Part shown: one piece after another, positions 6,797-16,696 of the stretch | How the letters are laid out: each line of letters opens with the position of its first letter | Position numbering within the stretch: the first letter of the stretch is position 1 | NCBI GenBank assembly: GCA_000961585.1 | Contig: LADN01000009.1 | Coordinates: 1 to 56,918, forward strand | Direction: 5' to 3' | Source: Peptococcaceae bacterium BRH_c4a | GTDB taxonomy: Bacteria; Bacillota; Desulfotomaculia; Desulfotomaculales; Desulfocucumaceae | Length of the DNA stretch: 56,918 nt | Notes under the pieces: generated by a model | The model's input: the letters and a program-made list of their open reading frames with translations, nothing else | Told to the model about the DNA's origin: nothing | Databases searched by the model: none | Made by a program: the position numbers and the translations under genes

Positions 6797-7009
6797 CTAT
6801 TTTAGCAACTTCCTGACCGCCTTGATGTGCCTGCACTGAAAACCGGAATCCCGGCAGGACCGGAATCTGAAGGTACAGCAGTTACACCTGTCCGTGGTGG
6901 TTTCAAGTTCAAACCTGCAGTCGTAGTCGGTCACCAGGGCCTCTTTCTCTGATACGAAATAGACAACCAGATCGTCAACCATGTAAGGTTCATTCACCTT
7001 TATCTGCAT
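6797..7009 (-). CDS. Small SWIM zinc-finger protein
   Basis: 70 residues. The C-terminal half has the SWIM ligand pattern C42-x-C44 ... C59-x-H61 (DRCNCCTF ... FQCRHIKAVRKLL), which binds zinc and contacts DNA or protein. SWIM domains are usually part of larger ATPases or transposases; a stand-alone 70-residue version is known in several Firmicutes. Role unknown. It lies 91 bp upstream of the hydrogenase end, on the same strand, so read-through from that operon is possible. A GGCTGATTGC...GACAGCTATTTT repeat begins just before its stop codon. Confidence 0.7.
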   Translation of the reverse strand: MQIKVNEPYMVDDLVVYFVSEKEALVTDYDCRFELETTTDRCNCCTFRFRSCRDSGFQCRHIKAVRKLLK

Positions 7010-7084
7010 ATCCGGATCACTTTCCGCCGTATGCGGGCGTTTAATTTATTATGCTTTTTATTGTACAACAATGCCGGGAAAAGG

Positions 7085-7110
7085 TCAAAAAAACCACCGG
7101 TCAAAGCCGG
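7085..7110 (-). terminator. Weak intrinsic terminator at the end of the hydrogenase operon
   Basis: On the minus strand ACCGG/CCGGT (5 bp, loop CTTTGA) followed by GGTTTTTTT overlaps the stop codon of the last hydrogenase gene. Short stem but good T-run. Confidence 0.45.
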
Positions 7111-7814
7111 TCAACGGCCTTCAGAATACCCTGCATTATAAGGGCTGGAGTGGGCGGGCAGCCCGGCACCGACACATCCACCGGAAGATGCTTTGCCACC
7201 CCGCCCCCGGAGGCGTAGGCCCCCCGAAAGACACCGCCTCCGCAGGCGCATGCTCCCACAGCCACCACCAGAGCCGGTCGGGGACATGCCTCATAGGTTT
7301 TCTGCAGGGCGATCTCCATATTCCTGGATACCACGCCGGTAATCAGCAGCATGTCGGCGTGGCGGGGCGAGGCCACAAAATCAAAACCGTACTGCTGAAT
7401 ATCATAATGCGGCCCGGTCAGAGAATTTATTTCAAAATCGCAGCCATTGCACGCCCCGGCGTCCACATAACGTATATGCAGGGATTTTCTGCACACCTTT
7501 TTTAACCTCCGGATGAGGTCATTTTCCTTTTGTGTCTCAGTTTGTGTCTCAGTGGCGATAACAGGAACCTGTATTTCGGAAACGGCCTTCCCGGGACACG
7601 CCTCCCGGCAGCAATGGCAGTATATACAGGCCCCGGGATCCACAGTCTCACCGGTCATGGCCCCGGTGGGACAGGCCTCCTGACATCTGCGGCACCCAGG
7701 AGGGCAGGCGCCGGCATCGACCACGGGCAGCCCTCTGCCCGGGCCTTCCCCCCAGGTTCCAGGCCCTTCGGTCACAATTCCGCACTTTAATATACCTTTT
7801 AATGTCTTAAGCAA
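7101..7814 (-). CDS. hyfI: Hydrogenase small subunit (NuoB/HycG-like) fused to a two-cluster ferredoxin domain
   Basis: 237 residues. The C-terminal part is the NuoB/HycG/HyfI small subunit, which carries the cluster next to the [NiFe] site: C122-x2-C125 in GACNGCDFE, then VGACACGGG and VPGCPP. The N-terminal 80 residues are a HycF-like ferredoxin with two cluster motifs, C37-x3-C41-x2-C44-x3-C48 and C63-x2-C66-x2-C69-x3-C73. In E. coli formate hydrogenlyase these are separate proteins (HycF, HycG); here one chain would pass electrons from ferredoxin to the active site. Last gene of a six-gene operon, 14 bp after the large subunit. The first cluster motif has an extra residue (C-x3-C), which is unusual. 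Confidence 0.88.
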   Translation of the reverse strand: MLKTLKGILKCGIVTEGPGTWGEGPGRGLPVVDAGACPPGCRRCQEACPTGAMTGETVDPGACIYCHCCREACPGKAVSEIQVPVIATETQTETQKENDLIRRLKKVCRKSLHIRYVDAGACNGCDFEINSLTGPHYDIQQYGFDFVASPRHADMLLITGVVSRNMEIALQKTYEACPRPALVVAVGACACGGGVFRGAYASGGGVAKHLPVDVSVPGCPPTPALIMQGILKAVDRL

Positions 7815-7828
7815 TTTATCACCCCCGA

Positions 7829-9331
7829 TTACCGGTCAAGGCAGGCATAGCACAATTCAAAACTTTTGTTAATAAGGGGAAAGTCCGGAACAATATTACC
7901 TGGCAGGCACAGGGGCACCACCGGCCAATTGCAGTGGGAGGCCGACCGGACCATATAGCGGTACAGCGTTCCTCCGGGCCCTGTCATAATCCAGTGCACG
8001 TTGGCCCCCCTGGCCGACTCGGTATAACCAACCGATGTCTTGTAAGGAGGCAACTCCGGAATATCTGACCGAAGTTCCCCCCGGGGCAGCCTCTCAAAGG
8101 CCTGCCTCAAAATATGGAAGGACTGGCGGCTCTCCTCAACCCTCTGCAGCAACCGGGAAAATACGTCTCCCCCGGTTTGCACCGGAACCTGGAATTCAAT
8201 ATGGCCATATGCCGCATAGGGCAGATCCCTTCTCAGGTCCCTGTCCACCCCCGAGGCCCTGGCGGCCGGTCCCACCGCCCCCAGGTCCAGAGCCGCCTCC
8301 ACCGGGAGCACCCCGGTGGTCTGCATACGGTCCAGCAGCGAGGGGGATGAAAGCAGCACATCGGTAAGTTCCCACAGATCCCTTTCCAAATGGGACAGTT
8401 CGCCGCTGATTTGGGGTATTTCCTTCAAATCCCCGCAAACGCCTCCGGGGACAACCGTACCCCTTAGGTATCGGTGACCCGCCAGGCGCATATTCATTCT
8501 CATCAGCCGCTCCTTTAAAATGGCTCCCCGGCTGATACCATATGAAAAGCCCACACCGGCGCACATGTTGCCTATATCCCCCACATGGTTATAAAGCCTC
8601 TCCATTTCCAAAAGTATGGTCCTGACGTAGAGGGCCCTTTGGGGAACGATAGCCCCGGAAAGGCTTTCCACGGCCTGGGAATAGGCCGCCGCATGGGAAA
8701 CCGAACAGGCCCCGCAAATTCTTTCGGCCACCAGTACCACCCGGTTAAAGTCCATGGACTCCGCCGCCTTTTCCACACCCCGGTGGGTATAGAAAAGCTG
8801 TGCCTGCAGGTTAATCACATCTTCCCCGAAGGTAAAAAACCTGAAGTGGCCGGGCTCAATTATTCCGGCGTGAACCGGGCCCACCGGAATCTGGTATACT
8901 CCCTCCCCCTCTGCCGGGCAAAACTCCATTTCCCCTTCAGCTCTGGGAACCTTTGTGCCCGGAATGAAATCCTTTCTCAGAGGGAAAACACCTTCCGGCC
9001 AGTCCGGGTGAGTGGCCAGCCTGCGAGGGTCAGGATGGCCCAGGGGAACTATCCCCAGCATGTCCCTCATTTCCCTTTCCAGCCAGTGGGCCGACGGAAT
9101 AACGGGAGTAACGGAGGGATATCCGGGACTGATGGGGTCCAACAGTATAAATATTTCAGCCACCTTTCCCGATGGCAGAGCAAATACCGTGTATACCGCA
9201 AAATGGCCGTTGATCTCCCTTTCATCCACCCCGGCCATGGTGAGCAGCCGCGCCCCATGGCCGATCATAATGGAGGCCGCTTCCGGCAGCCTTGCCGCAG
9301 GAACTTCCATACTGATTGTTTTTTCATTCAT
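7829..9331 (-). CDS. hyfG: Group 4 [NiFe]-hydrogenase large subunit (NuoC–NuoD fusion, HycE/HyfG-like)
   Basis: 500 residues. Residues ~1-125 are NuoC-like (HWLEREMRDMLGIVP), the rest NuoD/HycE-like. All four nickel ligands are present: C206 and C209 in RICGACSVSH, C494 and C497 in SFELCYACLDR, so it is a hydrogenase and not a complex I subunit. The usual D-P before the second pair is E-L. The chain ends at the arginine right after the C-terminal motif, so there is no peptide for a maturation protease to remove, as reported for some CooH-type enzymes. It makes or consumes H2 at the inner face of the membrane arm. ATG abuts the stop of the preceding gene. Confidence 0.92.
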   Translation of the reverse strand: MNEKTISMEVPAARLPEAASIMIGHGARLLTMAGVDEREINGHFAVYTVFALPSGKVAEIFILLDPISPGYPSVTPVIPSAHWLEREMRDMLGIVPLGHPDPRRLATHPDWPEGVFPLRKDFIPGTKVPRAEGEMEFCPAEGEGVYQIPVGPVHAGIIEPGHFRFFTFGEDVINLQAQLFYTHRGVEKAAESMDFNRVVLVAERICGACSVSHAAAYSQAVESLSGAIVPQRALYVRTILLEMERLYNHVGDIGNMCAGVGFSYGISRGAILKERLMRMNMRLAGHRYLRGTVVPGGVCGDLKEIPQISGELSHLERDLWELTDVLLSSPSLLDRMQTTGVLPVEAALDLGAVGPAARASGVDRDLRRDLPYAAYGHIEFQVPVQTGGDVFSRLLQRVEESRQSFHILRQAFERLPRGELRSDIPELPPYKTSVGYTESARGANVHWIMTGPGGTLYRYMVRSASHCNWPVVPLCLPGNIVPDFPLINKSFELCYACLDR

Positions 9332-10807
9332 TTAGTACACTCCCCCGGAAGCAGTCATAAAACTGACAACTCTAAACAAAAAATACTGAACAGACCCGGG
9401 CATGTAAATTCCCTGTAGAATCAGCAGGCCCAAGGGCAGCAGCAGCAGCAGGTGGCTGGCCGAAAAGCGTTCTCCCCCGGTTAGGCGGGTGGGTAAATCA
9501 CTGAAATACATTTTGCCTGCGAAATAGATAAGGCCGGCAAACACCACCGCTATAATCATGAGAAAAACAAAGCCCAGACCCATCCCTCCGGCCTGAAAGC
9601 CCCGGGAGGCCACGTCCAGCTCGCTGATAAACAATCCAAAGGGCGGCGCACCCCCTATGGCCAAAAGACTGGCCATAAAAACGGTGGCTGTAACCGGAAG
9701 AAGCTGGCCTATACCCTTCATCCTGGGAATAAGCTTGCTGTGATACTTCTGGGCCAGGGTTCCGGCCGAAAGAAACAGCACCGACTTGCCCAGGGCATGG
9801 TTTACCAGATGCAGCAAAGCCCCGGTGTACCCCAGTGCGCCGCCCAGGCCGAAGCCCAAAACGATTATACCCACATGCTCAACACTGGAGTAAGCCAGCA
9901 GCCTCTTTATATCCTTTTGCACCAGTATGAAGGGCAGCGCTCCGGCCATGGACATCAGCCCGAAAACAACCAGAAGTTTGCCTGAAAAATTACTGCCCGC
10001 AGATGCCGATGTCAGCAGGTGGAACCTTATTATGGCGTATATGGCGCAGTTCAGCAAAACCCCGGACAAAAGTGCGCTTACCGGGGAGGGCGCCTGGCTG
10101 TGAGCATCCGGCAGCCAGGTATGCAATGGGAACAGTCCGGCCTTGGTGCCGTAGCCCACCAGTACGAAAATAAAGGCCAGCTTCATCAATAAGGGATCCA
10201 GCCGTGCCGCCATGGGATAGAGAAAGCTCCAGCTAAGTCTTATTTCGTCAGATGCCAAAATCCCGCTGGCTGCATAAAAAGTAAGTATTATTCCAAGCAT
10301 GGCAAAGGAAATACCCACGGTACAGATGACAATGTACTTCCAGGCGGCCTCCAGGGCTTGCCTGCTGCCGTAGAAGCCCACCAGCAGGGCGGACACGATG
10401 GTGGTTCCCTCAATGGCCACCCACATCACCCCCAGATTGTCGGCCAGTACCGCCAGGTACATGGTTGCCACAAAAAGGTGAAGCAGCCCAAAGAACCGGC
10501 CCGTTTTCCCTTCCGCCACCTCTTTGCTTTCCCGGTCTAAACGCAAATAACCCACCGTGTACAGACAGCAGATTGTCCCCACCACACTGATGACAAAAAC
10601 CAGCACCGCCGAAAATTCATCAATAAACAGAAATGATCCCGCCCTTGTGCCTCCCCCGGCCCGAAAGGGCATCAGCGAGCAGTATAGCCCTGCAACGCCT
10701 GTCATCAGCGCCCCCATAACATTGATGCGCTCCCAGCTTCGGATACCCAGAGGCAGGAGGCAGGCGACGGCGGTTAAAAGTGGAATTAAAAGCAACAGGT
10801 AAAGCAT
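9332..10807 (-). CDS. hyfF: Hydrogenase membrane subunit F (NuoN/NuoM-like antiporter subunit)
   Basis: 491 residues, about 14 membrane helices. Proton-conducting antiporter-like module of complex I and group 4 hydrogenases: KAGLFPLHTWLPDAHSQAPS followed by PVSALLSG, and a lysine-containing helix VQKDIKRLLAYSSVEHVG. These contain the lysine/histidine chain used for ion transfer. It matches HyfF in order and length. Fourth gene of the operon, 4 bp after hyfE and 0 bp before the large subunit. Assignment to HyfF rather than HyfD follows from the gene order. Confidence 0.88.
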   Translation of the reverse strand: MLYLLLLIPLLTAVACLLPLGIRSWERINVMGALMTGVAGLYCSLMPFRAGGGTRAGSFLFIDEFSAVLVFVISVVGTICCLYTVGYLRLDRESKEVAEGKTGRFFGLLHLFVATMYLAVLADNLGVMWVAIEGTTIVSALLVGFYGSRQALEAAWKYIVICTVGISFAMLGIILTFYAASGILASDEIRLSWSFLYPMAARLDPLLMKLAFIFVLVGYGTKAGLFPLHTWLPDAHSQAPSPVSALLSGVLLNCAIYAIIRFHLLTSASAGSNFSGKLLVVFGLMSMAGALPFILVQKDIKRLLAYSSVEHVGIIVLGFGLGGALGYTGALLHLVNHALGKSVLFLSAGTLAQKYHSKLIPRMKGIGQLLPVTATVFMASLLAIGGAPPFGLFISELDVASRGFQAGGMGLGFVFLMIIAVVFAGLIYFAGKMYFSDLPTRLTGGERFSASHLLLLLPLGLLILQGIYMPGSVQYFLFRVVSFMTASGGVY

Positions 10808-10811
10808 TTTT

Positions 10812-11453
10812 TTACCCCTTCAGCTTATTTAAAACTTTGGTGTCCAGAGTGTCGAAAGTACCCCTGATGCGGTTGGTAAAAACACCCATAACCAGCACCC
10901 CCACCAAAAGGTCGAAAAAGATACCCAGCTCAAGGATTAGGGGCATTCCCCCGTTAATGGCAATGGCGCACAGGAAAAGGCCGTTTTCCATCATAACTAT
11001 ACCTATCAACTGATTAAATGCCGATCTCCTGCTAATCATGAAGAAACATCCCAACAAAACAGCGGAAAGCGCCACCGGAAACATCTGGCCCCCCACCTGT
11101 ACTTCCTTGAGCAGCACCGGAACCACATAGGAGTAGGTCAGTCCCACCAGCAGCACCCCTGTCAGCATGGATAGCCCCGGCCCTATGGACAAAGGAACCT
11201 CATGGTATTTAACAACCCTGTCGGCCAGCCTGTAGAGTATCCAGGGAAGGACAATCACCTTTATTACCAGTGTCAGGCCCCCCACCACCAGCATGTGCCA
11301 ACTGGCCTTTGCGTCCCAAAGGCCCAGGTAAAAGGCAATCATGGAGAGGACCAGGGACTGTGCCGCCAAAAGGGCGATACTCCTGGAAACTGCCCTGCCG
11401 CCCAACATCAACAGCCCGGTTATGAGAAAAACCAGGGTTAAATATCCGATCAA
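10812..11453 (-). CDS. hyfE: Hydrogenase membrane subunit E (HyfE-like, NuoK-related C-terminus)
   Basis: 213 residues with about seven membrane helices and charged breaks such as RISRRSAFNQLIGIVMMENG, the latter resembling the NuoK/MrpC glutamate helix (IMMENGLFLCAIAINGG). HyfE proteins are ~215 residues and are fixed members of hydrogenase-4-type operons. Integral membrane, part of the ion-translocating arm. It sits 13 bp after the NuoH-like gene and 4 bp before hyfF. Confidence 0.85.
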   Translation of the reverse strand: MIGYLTLVFLITGLLMLGGRAVSRSIALLAAQSLVLSMIAFYLGLWDAKASWHMLVVGGLTLVIKVIVLPWILYRLADRVVKYHEVPLSIGPGLSMLTGVLLVGLTYSYVVPVLLKEVQVGGQMFPVALSAVLLGCFFMISRRSAFNQLIGIVMMENGLFLCAIAINGGMPLILELGIFFDLLVGVLVMGVFTNRIRGTFDTLDTKVLNKLKG

Positions 11454-11466
11454 GTCAAATCCCCCC

Positions 11467-12366
11467 CTACAAAAAACTGTTGCTTAAAACCGCCAGCAGA
11501 CAAAAGGCAGCCCCGCCGACCATAAGCTCCGGAAGCTTGAACAGCCTCATTTTTGCCATAATACTTTCTAAAACGGCCAGCAGAAGCCCCAGCAGGGCCA
11601 CCTTTCCCACCAGCAGGCCCGCCGCCTGAAGCACCGGGGAGCCGGATGGGTGGGGCCAGAAAAGGTAAGTCAGCAAAACCAGAAAAACAGTCTGTTTCAC
11701 CATGGCCGCCCAGTGCAGAAAACCCAGATGCCTGCCTGAAAACTCCAGCAGCATGGCCTCATGGACCATTGTCAGTTCCAGGTGTGTGTCGGGGTTGTCC
11801 ACCGGAATCCGACCGGTTTCTGCAATGGTGACCACCATCAGCCCTATAAAGGCCAAAACCCCCGCCGGATTTTGGCCGGCTCCGGCCAGTCCGGCCAGAT
11901 CAGTGGTTCCGGCCACCATCACCACACCGAACAAACCAAGCACCAGCACAGGCTCCACCAGGGTTGTGATCATCATTTCCCGGCTTGATCCCATTCCCCC
12001 AAAGGCACTGGCAGGCTCCAGCGCCGACAGGGCCAGGAAAAACTTGGCAAGGGCGAAAAGATATGTCAGCGCTATTAAATCGCCTAACTGAAATGCACTA
12101 TGTCCCCACAGGGGAATAAGGCTGCCGGCCGCCAGGCTGGCGCCCAGGCAAACATAAGGGGTGACCAGTGTTATCCATGAGGTATGCGCCGACACTACAG
12201 GCTCCCTTTTTAAGAACTTCAGTATATCAAAATATGGCTGTAAAACACCGGGGCCCCGCCGGCGCTGGGTCAGCGCCTTGGCCTTTTTGATTATTCCGTT
12301 GATCAGCGGGGCCAACAGCATTAAAAAGATAATCTGCCCGCCCAAAGCCGTTACATTCCCCTCCAT
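11467..12366 (-). CDS. hyfC: Hydrogenase membrane anchor subunit (NuoH/HycD/HyfC-like)
   Basis: 299 residues, eight membrane helices. NuoH-family motifs: QRRRGPGVLQPYFDILKFLK near residue 35, GMGSSREMMITTLVEPVL mid-protein, and ETGRIPVDNPDTHLELTMVH with the conserved acidic cluster at the quinone/cluster interface. This subunit docks the hydrogenase module to the membrane arm and starts the ion path. 12 bp after hyfB, 13 bp before hyfE. Confidence 0.9.
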   Translation of the reverse strand: MEGNVTALGGQIIFLMLLAPLINGIIKKAKALTQRRRGPGVLQPYFDILKFLKREPVVSAHTSWITLVTPYVCLGASLAAGSLIPLWGHSAFQLGDLIALTYLFALAKFFLALSALEPASAFGGMGSSREMMITTLVEPVLVLGLFGVVMVAGTTDLAGLAGAGQNPAGVLAFIGLMVVTIAETGRIPVDNPDTHLELTMVHEAMLLEFSGRHLGFLHWAAMVKQTVFLVLLTYLFWPHPSGSPVLQAAGLLVGKVALLGLLLAVLESIMAKMRLFKLPELMVGGAAFCLLAVLSNSFL

Positions 12367-12377
12367 TATTACGCCCC

Positions 12378-14360
12378 CTACCTATTCCATACCAGCAGCA
12401 ATATCAGTGTTATAAAAATATAGCCCAGATAAAGGTTAATGTTGCCGCACTGGATAAAGCGCCATTTTTTTGACATGATTATGGTGATCCTGCGCAAGGG
12501 ACTGTATAAAAAGTCCTTCACCAGAGATTTGATATGTTCCTCAAAATGTATTCTGTAACCGAAATAAGGAAGCAGCGCATATTTGCTGATTACTTTTCTT
12601 TGGGGCTGCAGCAAAGACCGGTAAACACGCCTCACCGGCTGAGAAAAAGAGGCCGCAGTATACTCCATGGATGCGTCAGGCACAATTCCGCAGCCCCAGG
12701 TTTCACTCCTCCTGACCCTGCCTCCGCCCGCCAGCCTGCTCATCCCATATAGCGCGGCCACCAGCGCCAGTAAAAGCAGCGCCAGGTTAGAATTATAGGT
12801 CTTTATGACGGGAACGGCTGCTGCGGAAAAAATCTGACCGGCCGCCGCAGCCAGGGGATTCAGAACCATTTCAGGCATAATGCCGGTGACAATGCATAAG
12901 ATCGCCAGCGGAGCCATGGAGAGTCTCATTCCCCAAGGCACTTCCACCGCTTTCGAGGCCTTTTCCGTCCTGGGCAGGCCCAGAAAAGAAATTCCAAAGG
13001 CCTTCACAAAGCATGCCGCCGCCAGCGCCCCGGTAAGGGCCAAAGCTGCGCAGGCCAGTATTCCGGCCACCATCCAGATACCGGAAACCTTAAGGTATGC
13101 TATGCCTAAAAGTGACTGGTAAATCTGATATTCACTGGCAAAGCCGTTTAGCGGGGGAATGGCCGAGATGGAAACGGCCCCCACCAGAAAAAGCGCCGCC
13201 GTGTGGGGCATTCTTTTTATAAGCCCGCCAAGCATTTCAATATCCCTGCTGTGTGTAGCGTAATAGACCGATCCGGCCCCCAAAAAAAGAAGGCTTTTGA
13301 ACACGGCATGGTTCAGAACGTGAAACAGCCCGGCCGCCAGAGCCAGAGCCGCCAGAACCCCCATGTTCCAGGAGAAGAATATCATTCCGGCGCCAACGCC
13401 CATCAGTATAATACCGATGTTTTCCACACTGTGGAAGGCCAGCAGCCGCTTTAAGTCATGCTCCATAAGGGCGTAAACAACCCCTACAACTGCGGAAACA
13501 ACACCCACCGCCAAAACAACGCCGCCCCACCAGGAGGGGCCGGGCCCAAGAATATCAATGATCAGCCGGACCATTCCATACACCGCCGTTTTCAGCATCA
13601 CCCCGCTCATTACCGCAGACACGTTACTGGGAGCCGCCGGGTGAGCCATGGGCAGCCACAGGTGCAGAGGAACAATCCCCGCCTTGGTTCCAAAGCCAAT
13701 CAGGGCGCACAAAAATACTATGCTCTTAGTGGCCTCGGGCAGATCGGGACTATAATTGGCCATATCCGCAAAGCCCCACCCGCCGCCGGTCCCGCTGTAT
13801 AAAATAAAAAATGCGCTCATGATAAAAACTGTCCCCAGGTGCGTCATTACAATATATGCGAAGCCGGCCTTTCTGACCTGCTGGCGGCGATATTCAAAGG
13901 TCACCAGGAAATAGGAGGTGATGGTCATCAGCTCCCAGAAAACAAGAAAGGTGATCATGTTATTGACAGTGACCACCAGAGTCATGGAAAGAACAAACAA
14001 ATTATAACAAAAACTCCACCAGGGAATATTTTCCCCCTGATAAAGCTTCATATAGTCCCGGGAATACAAACTTACCAGCAAAGTAACCAGGGATATGGCG
14101 GCAACGAAAAAGCCGCTTAAACGGTCAATAAACAGTTCCAGTTCAACGCCGGGCAATATGTGGCCCAGGCTTATCAGAACAGGCTCCGGTGATAACATCC
14201 CCCGCACCCCCACAGAAAGGGCAAGGACACCCGCCAGGGCGGCCGATAAACAGCCCAATCCCAACGAGGTTGCGGGATGTTTTTTTAGAATAAGAGGTAT
14301 TACAGCCCCTGCCAGGTAGAACGCTAAAACTAAAAATACTTCCCTGTGCAAGTCAGCCAA
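12378..14360 (-). CDS. hyfB: Hydrogenase membrane subunit B (NuoL/HycC/HyfB-like)
   Basis: 660 residues, about 16 membrane helices, first gene of the operon hyfB-C-E-F-G-I. Antiporter-like core motifs: YSRDYMKLY, ELMTITSYFLVTFE, GFGTKAGIVPLHLWLPMAHP-AAPS and EHDLKRLLAFHSVENIG. The C-terminal extension ends in a lone membrane helix as in HycC/HyfB. No formate dehydrogenase, HyfD, HyfH or nickel-maturation (hyp) genes are in this window, so electrons probably come from ferredoxin rather than a dedicated formate dehydrogenase. No confident promoter upstream. Confidence 0.9.
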   Translation of the reverse strand: MADLHREVFLVLAFYLAGAVIPLILKKHPATSLGLGCLSAALAGVLALSVGVRGMLSPEPVLISLGHILPGVELELFIDRLSGFFVAAISLVTLLVSLYSRDYMKLYQGENIPWWSFCYNLFVLSMTLVVTVNNMITFLVFWELMTITSYFLVTFEYRRQQVRKAGFAYIVMTHLGTVFIMSAFFILYSGTGGGWGFADMANYSPDLPEATKSIVFLCALIGFGTKAGIVPLHLWLPMAHPAAPSNVSAVMSGVMLKTAVYGMVRLIIDILGPGPSWWGGVVLAVGVVSAVVGVVYALMEHDLKRLLAFHSVENIGIILMGVGAGMIFFSWNMGVLAALALAAGLFHVLNHAVFKSLLFLGAGSVYYATHSRDIEMLGGLIKRMPHTAALFLVGAVSISAIPPLNGFASEYQIYQSLLGIAYLKVSGIWMVAGILACAALALTGALAAACFVKAFGISFLGLPRTEKASKAVEVPWGMRLSMAPLAILCIVTGIMPEMVLNPLAAAAGQIFSAAAVPVIKTYNSNLALLLLALVAALYGMSRLAGGGRVRRSETWGCGIVPDASMEYTAASFSQPVRRVYRSLLQPQRKVISKYALLPYFGYRIHFEEHIKSLVKDFLYSPLRRITIIMSKKWRFIQCGNINLYLGYIFITLILLLVWNR

Positions 14361-14664
14361 TTAAACTGCCCCCCGCCAATAATTTCCTGCCAAAAACCGG
14401 CGCATTGCGGGACAAAACCCCCTGGCACAACCTCCGGCTTTCCACAACCATTTAATTTTACATCTCCTGCGGACTATTTACAATAAGGTATGAAATAATA
14501 TGAATTTCGATTTATTAGCAGTTCAAGATGGGTAAAAAAATGGAAAAATGGAAAGGGAAACGGAGTTTTATGGGGAATATCAAAAAAGACAGGGATCGCT
14601 CCAGTGCGCTAACTCCGGGGGAAGGCATACACTAACTGTTAATCGAAGAGGTGATTGTCGGAAA
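14361..14664. other. Divergent intergenic region, nothing certain
   Basis: About 300 bp between hyfB (minus) and the chemoreceptor (plus). AT-rich centre around 14450-14515 must hold the divergent promoters, but no well-spaced -35/-10 pair was found on either strand. A GAGGTG ribosome binding site lies before ATG 14665. The leader 14560-14640 was checked by eye for a cyclic-di-GMP riboswitch without a match. Confidence 0.5.
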
Positions 14665-16659
14665 ATGAAGACCGCAGGCATTTCAATCAAATATAAACTG
14701 GGCTTTTTATTTTTAGTTATTCTCTTGATCTTCGCATCCACTATAGCTTTCACCATTACCCGAATCATCACCGCGGGAGTGGAAAAGGCCGCCCTGGAAA
14801 AGGTAAGAAGCGACCTGGACCTGGGAAAGGAGATCATCAACCTTAATGTGCCCGGTGAATGGCAGGAAAGGGATGGCAAGCTGTATAAGGGCAGCACCCT
14901 GATGAGCGGCAACTTCGGAATTGTAGACCATATTGGAAATATGACCGGAGGAACGGCTACAATATTTCACGGCGACACCAGGGTTGCCACCAATGTAAGG
15001 CTGCAGGACGGCTCCCGCGCCGTAAACACCCGGGTAAGTCAGAATGTGGCCGATGCGGTGCTGGTTCGGGGTGAGAGGTACTACGGCGAGGCCGTGGTGG
15101 TGGACAAAAAATACCAGACAGCCTATGAGCCCATCAAGAATCCCCAGGGAAAAACCATCGGCATTTGGTACGTGGGAATATCCAAAGAAATTATCGGCCA
15201 GATGATTAATGATATGTATATCACTGTAATTGGGGCCTCGCTGGTCCTGCTGGCGTTCTCCTTTCTTGCCTGGAACTTTTTCTTCGGGAGGGTACTGGTC
15301 AAACCCTTGCGGGGTATTCAGGAGTTGATGGCCCGCTCCCGGCAGGGTGACCTCACCGTACGGAGTGAGGTTTCATCAGGGGACGAAATTGGACAACTGA
15401 CCTCATCATTTAATCAGTTCATAGAGAAAATACAGCATATGCTCATTGACATACGGGACAGTTCCATCATCATCAGCGAATCACTGCGCGAAATGTCGTC
15501 CATGGCAGGAAACATGGCGGCCCGGAACACCGAGATGAATACAAAAATAAACGTGGTCAACACCGCTGTGGGGCAGATCACCGAGAGCATCACCGGAACG
15601 GCCTGCTCCTCCTCGGAAACCAGCGACTACATCAACATGAACGCCTCCGCCCTGGAGGACATGTACGGCAGCGTACAGAAACTGGCCTCGGCATCCGAGC
15701 AAATATCGGCCAGCCTGGAGCAGGTTACCGTTTCGGCGGAGCAGAATTCCGACAGCATTAATAAAATATCCCATTCCTCCCAGGACATGTCGGCCTCGGT
15801 AAACAGCGTGGCCACGGCGGTCAAGGAAATAAACAGCTCCCTTAATGAGGTCAGCCGCAACTGCGAGAGGTCCATTCAAATCACCGACAACGCCGGGGTG
15901 AGAGCTGCCGAAACCAGGGAAATCATAGGAAAGCTCAATGACTCCTCCAGGCAGATTGGAAAGATTGTAAATGTAATCAACGACATAGCCGAGCAGACCA
16001 AGATGCTGGCCTTGAACGCCGCCATCGAGGCGGCCGGGGCCGGGGAAGCCGGCAGGGGCTTCGCCGTGGTGGCCAACGAGGTGAAAGAGCTGGCCAAGCA
16101 GACGGCCGAGGCCACCGAAGAAATAAGCCTTCAGATAGAGGCTATGCAGGGCAACATGGTGGGGGCGGTACAGGCGGTGGAAACCATAACCCGGGTAATC
16201 GGCGAAACCACCGACATAACCAACACCATTGCCTCGGCGGTCACCCAGCAGTCGGAGTCCACCGGGGAAATATCCAAGTCCGTAGTGCTGACTGCCGAAA
16301 AGGTAGGACTGATCACCCGGGAGATTTCCGATGCCGCCTCCAATGCCAGTCACGCTGCCCGCAGCATTGACGAAACTTCCAAAGGGCTGCAGGAGGTGGC
16401 CCGGTCCATAAATGAGCTTTCCATTTCGGCCAACGACGCCTCGGACAACACCACCAAGGCTTCGGACAGGGTGGCTCTGGTAGCCAGGGACGCCGCCGAA
16501 ATTTCCAGAGGGGCGGCGGAAATATCCCAGAGCATACAGGAAATCAGCCAGGTGTCGGCCGAAACCGCCGGCGGCGCCGATAAAACCAGCAAATCTGCAA
16601 GGGATTTGGCGGATATGGCCCAGAAGATGGAGGTTATAATAAAACAGTTTAAAGTCTGA
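14665..16659 (+). CDS. Methyl-accepting chemotaxis protein with Cache sensor domain
   Basis: 664 residues from ATG 14665; the open frame begins earlier (14548) but the first membrane helix ([20 protein letters not shown]) follows directly on this start. Order: TM1 (~10-32), extracytoplasmic Cache_3/Cache_2-type sensor (~35-180; [36 protein letters not shown]), TM2 (~185-208), HAMP ([20 protein letters not shown]), then a long coiled-coil signalling domain with hairpin tip [20 protein letters not shown] and [18 protein letters not shown]. It senses a small extracellular ligand, probably an organic acid, and signals to CheA/CheW. No CheR-docking pentapeptide. No che genes nearby. Confidence 0.93.
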   Translation: MKTAGISIKYKLGFLFLVILLIFASTIAFTITRIITAGVEKAALEKVRSDLDLGKEIINLNVPGEWQERDGKLYKGSTLMSGNFGIVDHIGNMTGGTATIFHGDTRVATNVRLQDGSRAVNTRVSQNVADAVLVRGERYYGEAVVVDKKYQTAYEPIKNPQGKTIGIWYVGISKEIIGQMINDMYITVIGASLVLLAFSFLAWNFFFGRVLVKPLRGIQELMARSRQGDLTVRSEVSSGDEIGQLTSSFNQFIEKIQHMLIDIRDSSIIISESLREMSSMAGNMAARNTEMNTKINVVNTAVGQITESITGTACSSSETSDYINMNASALEDMYGSVQKLASASEQISASLEQVTVSAEQNSDSINKISHSSQDMSASVNSVATAVKEINSSLNEVSRNCERSIQITDNAGVRAAETREIIGKLNDSSRQIGKIVNVINDIAEQTKMLALNAAIEAAGAGEAGRGFAVVANEVKELAKQTAEATEEISLQIEAMQGNMVGAVQAVETITRVIGETTDITNTIASAVTQQSESTGEISKSVVLTAEKVGLITREISDAASNASHAARSIDETSKGLQEVARSINELSISANDASDNTTKASDRVALVARDAAEISRGAAEISQSIQEISQVSAETAGGADKTSKSARDLADMAQKMEVIIKQFKV

Positions 16660-16696
16660 CAGCTGAATATTAACAGTATAACAAGGAGGGGTCAAA

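Noticed and set aside
8585-9418. 277-residue plus-strand ORF over the hydrogenase large subunit
   Set aside because: Antisense shadow with histidine/arginine-rich composition; the minus strand has the nickel ligand motifs.
14560-14664. Possible cyclic-di-GMP riboswitch before the chemoreceptor
   Set aside because: GAAA and G-rich parts suggested it, but the conserved pairing and the CACGCAAAGC-type motif are absent.
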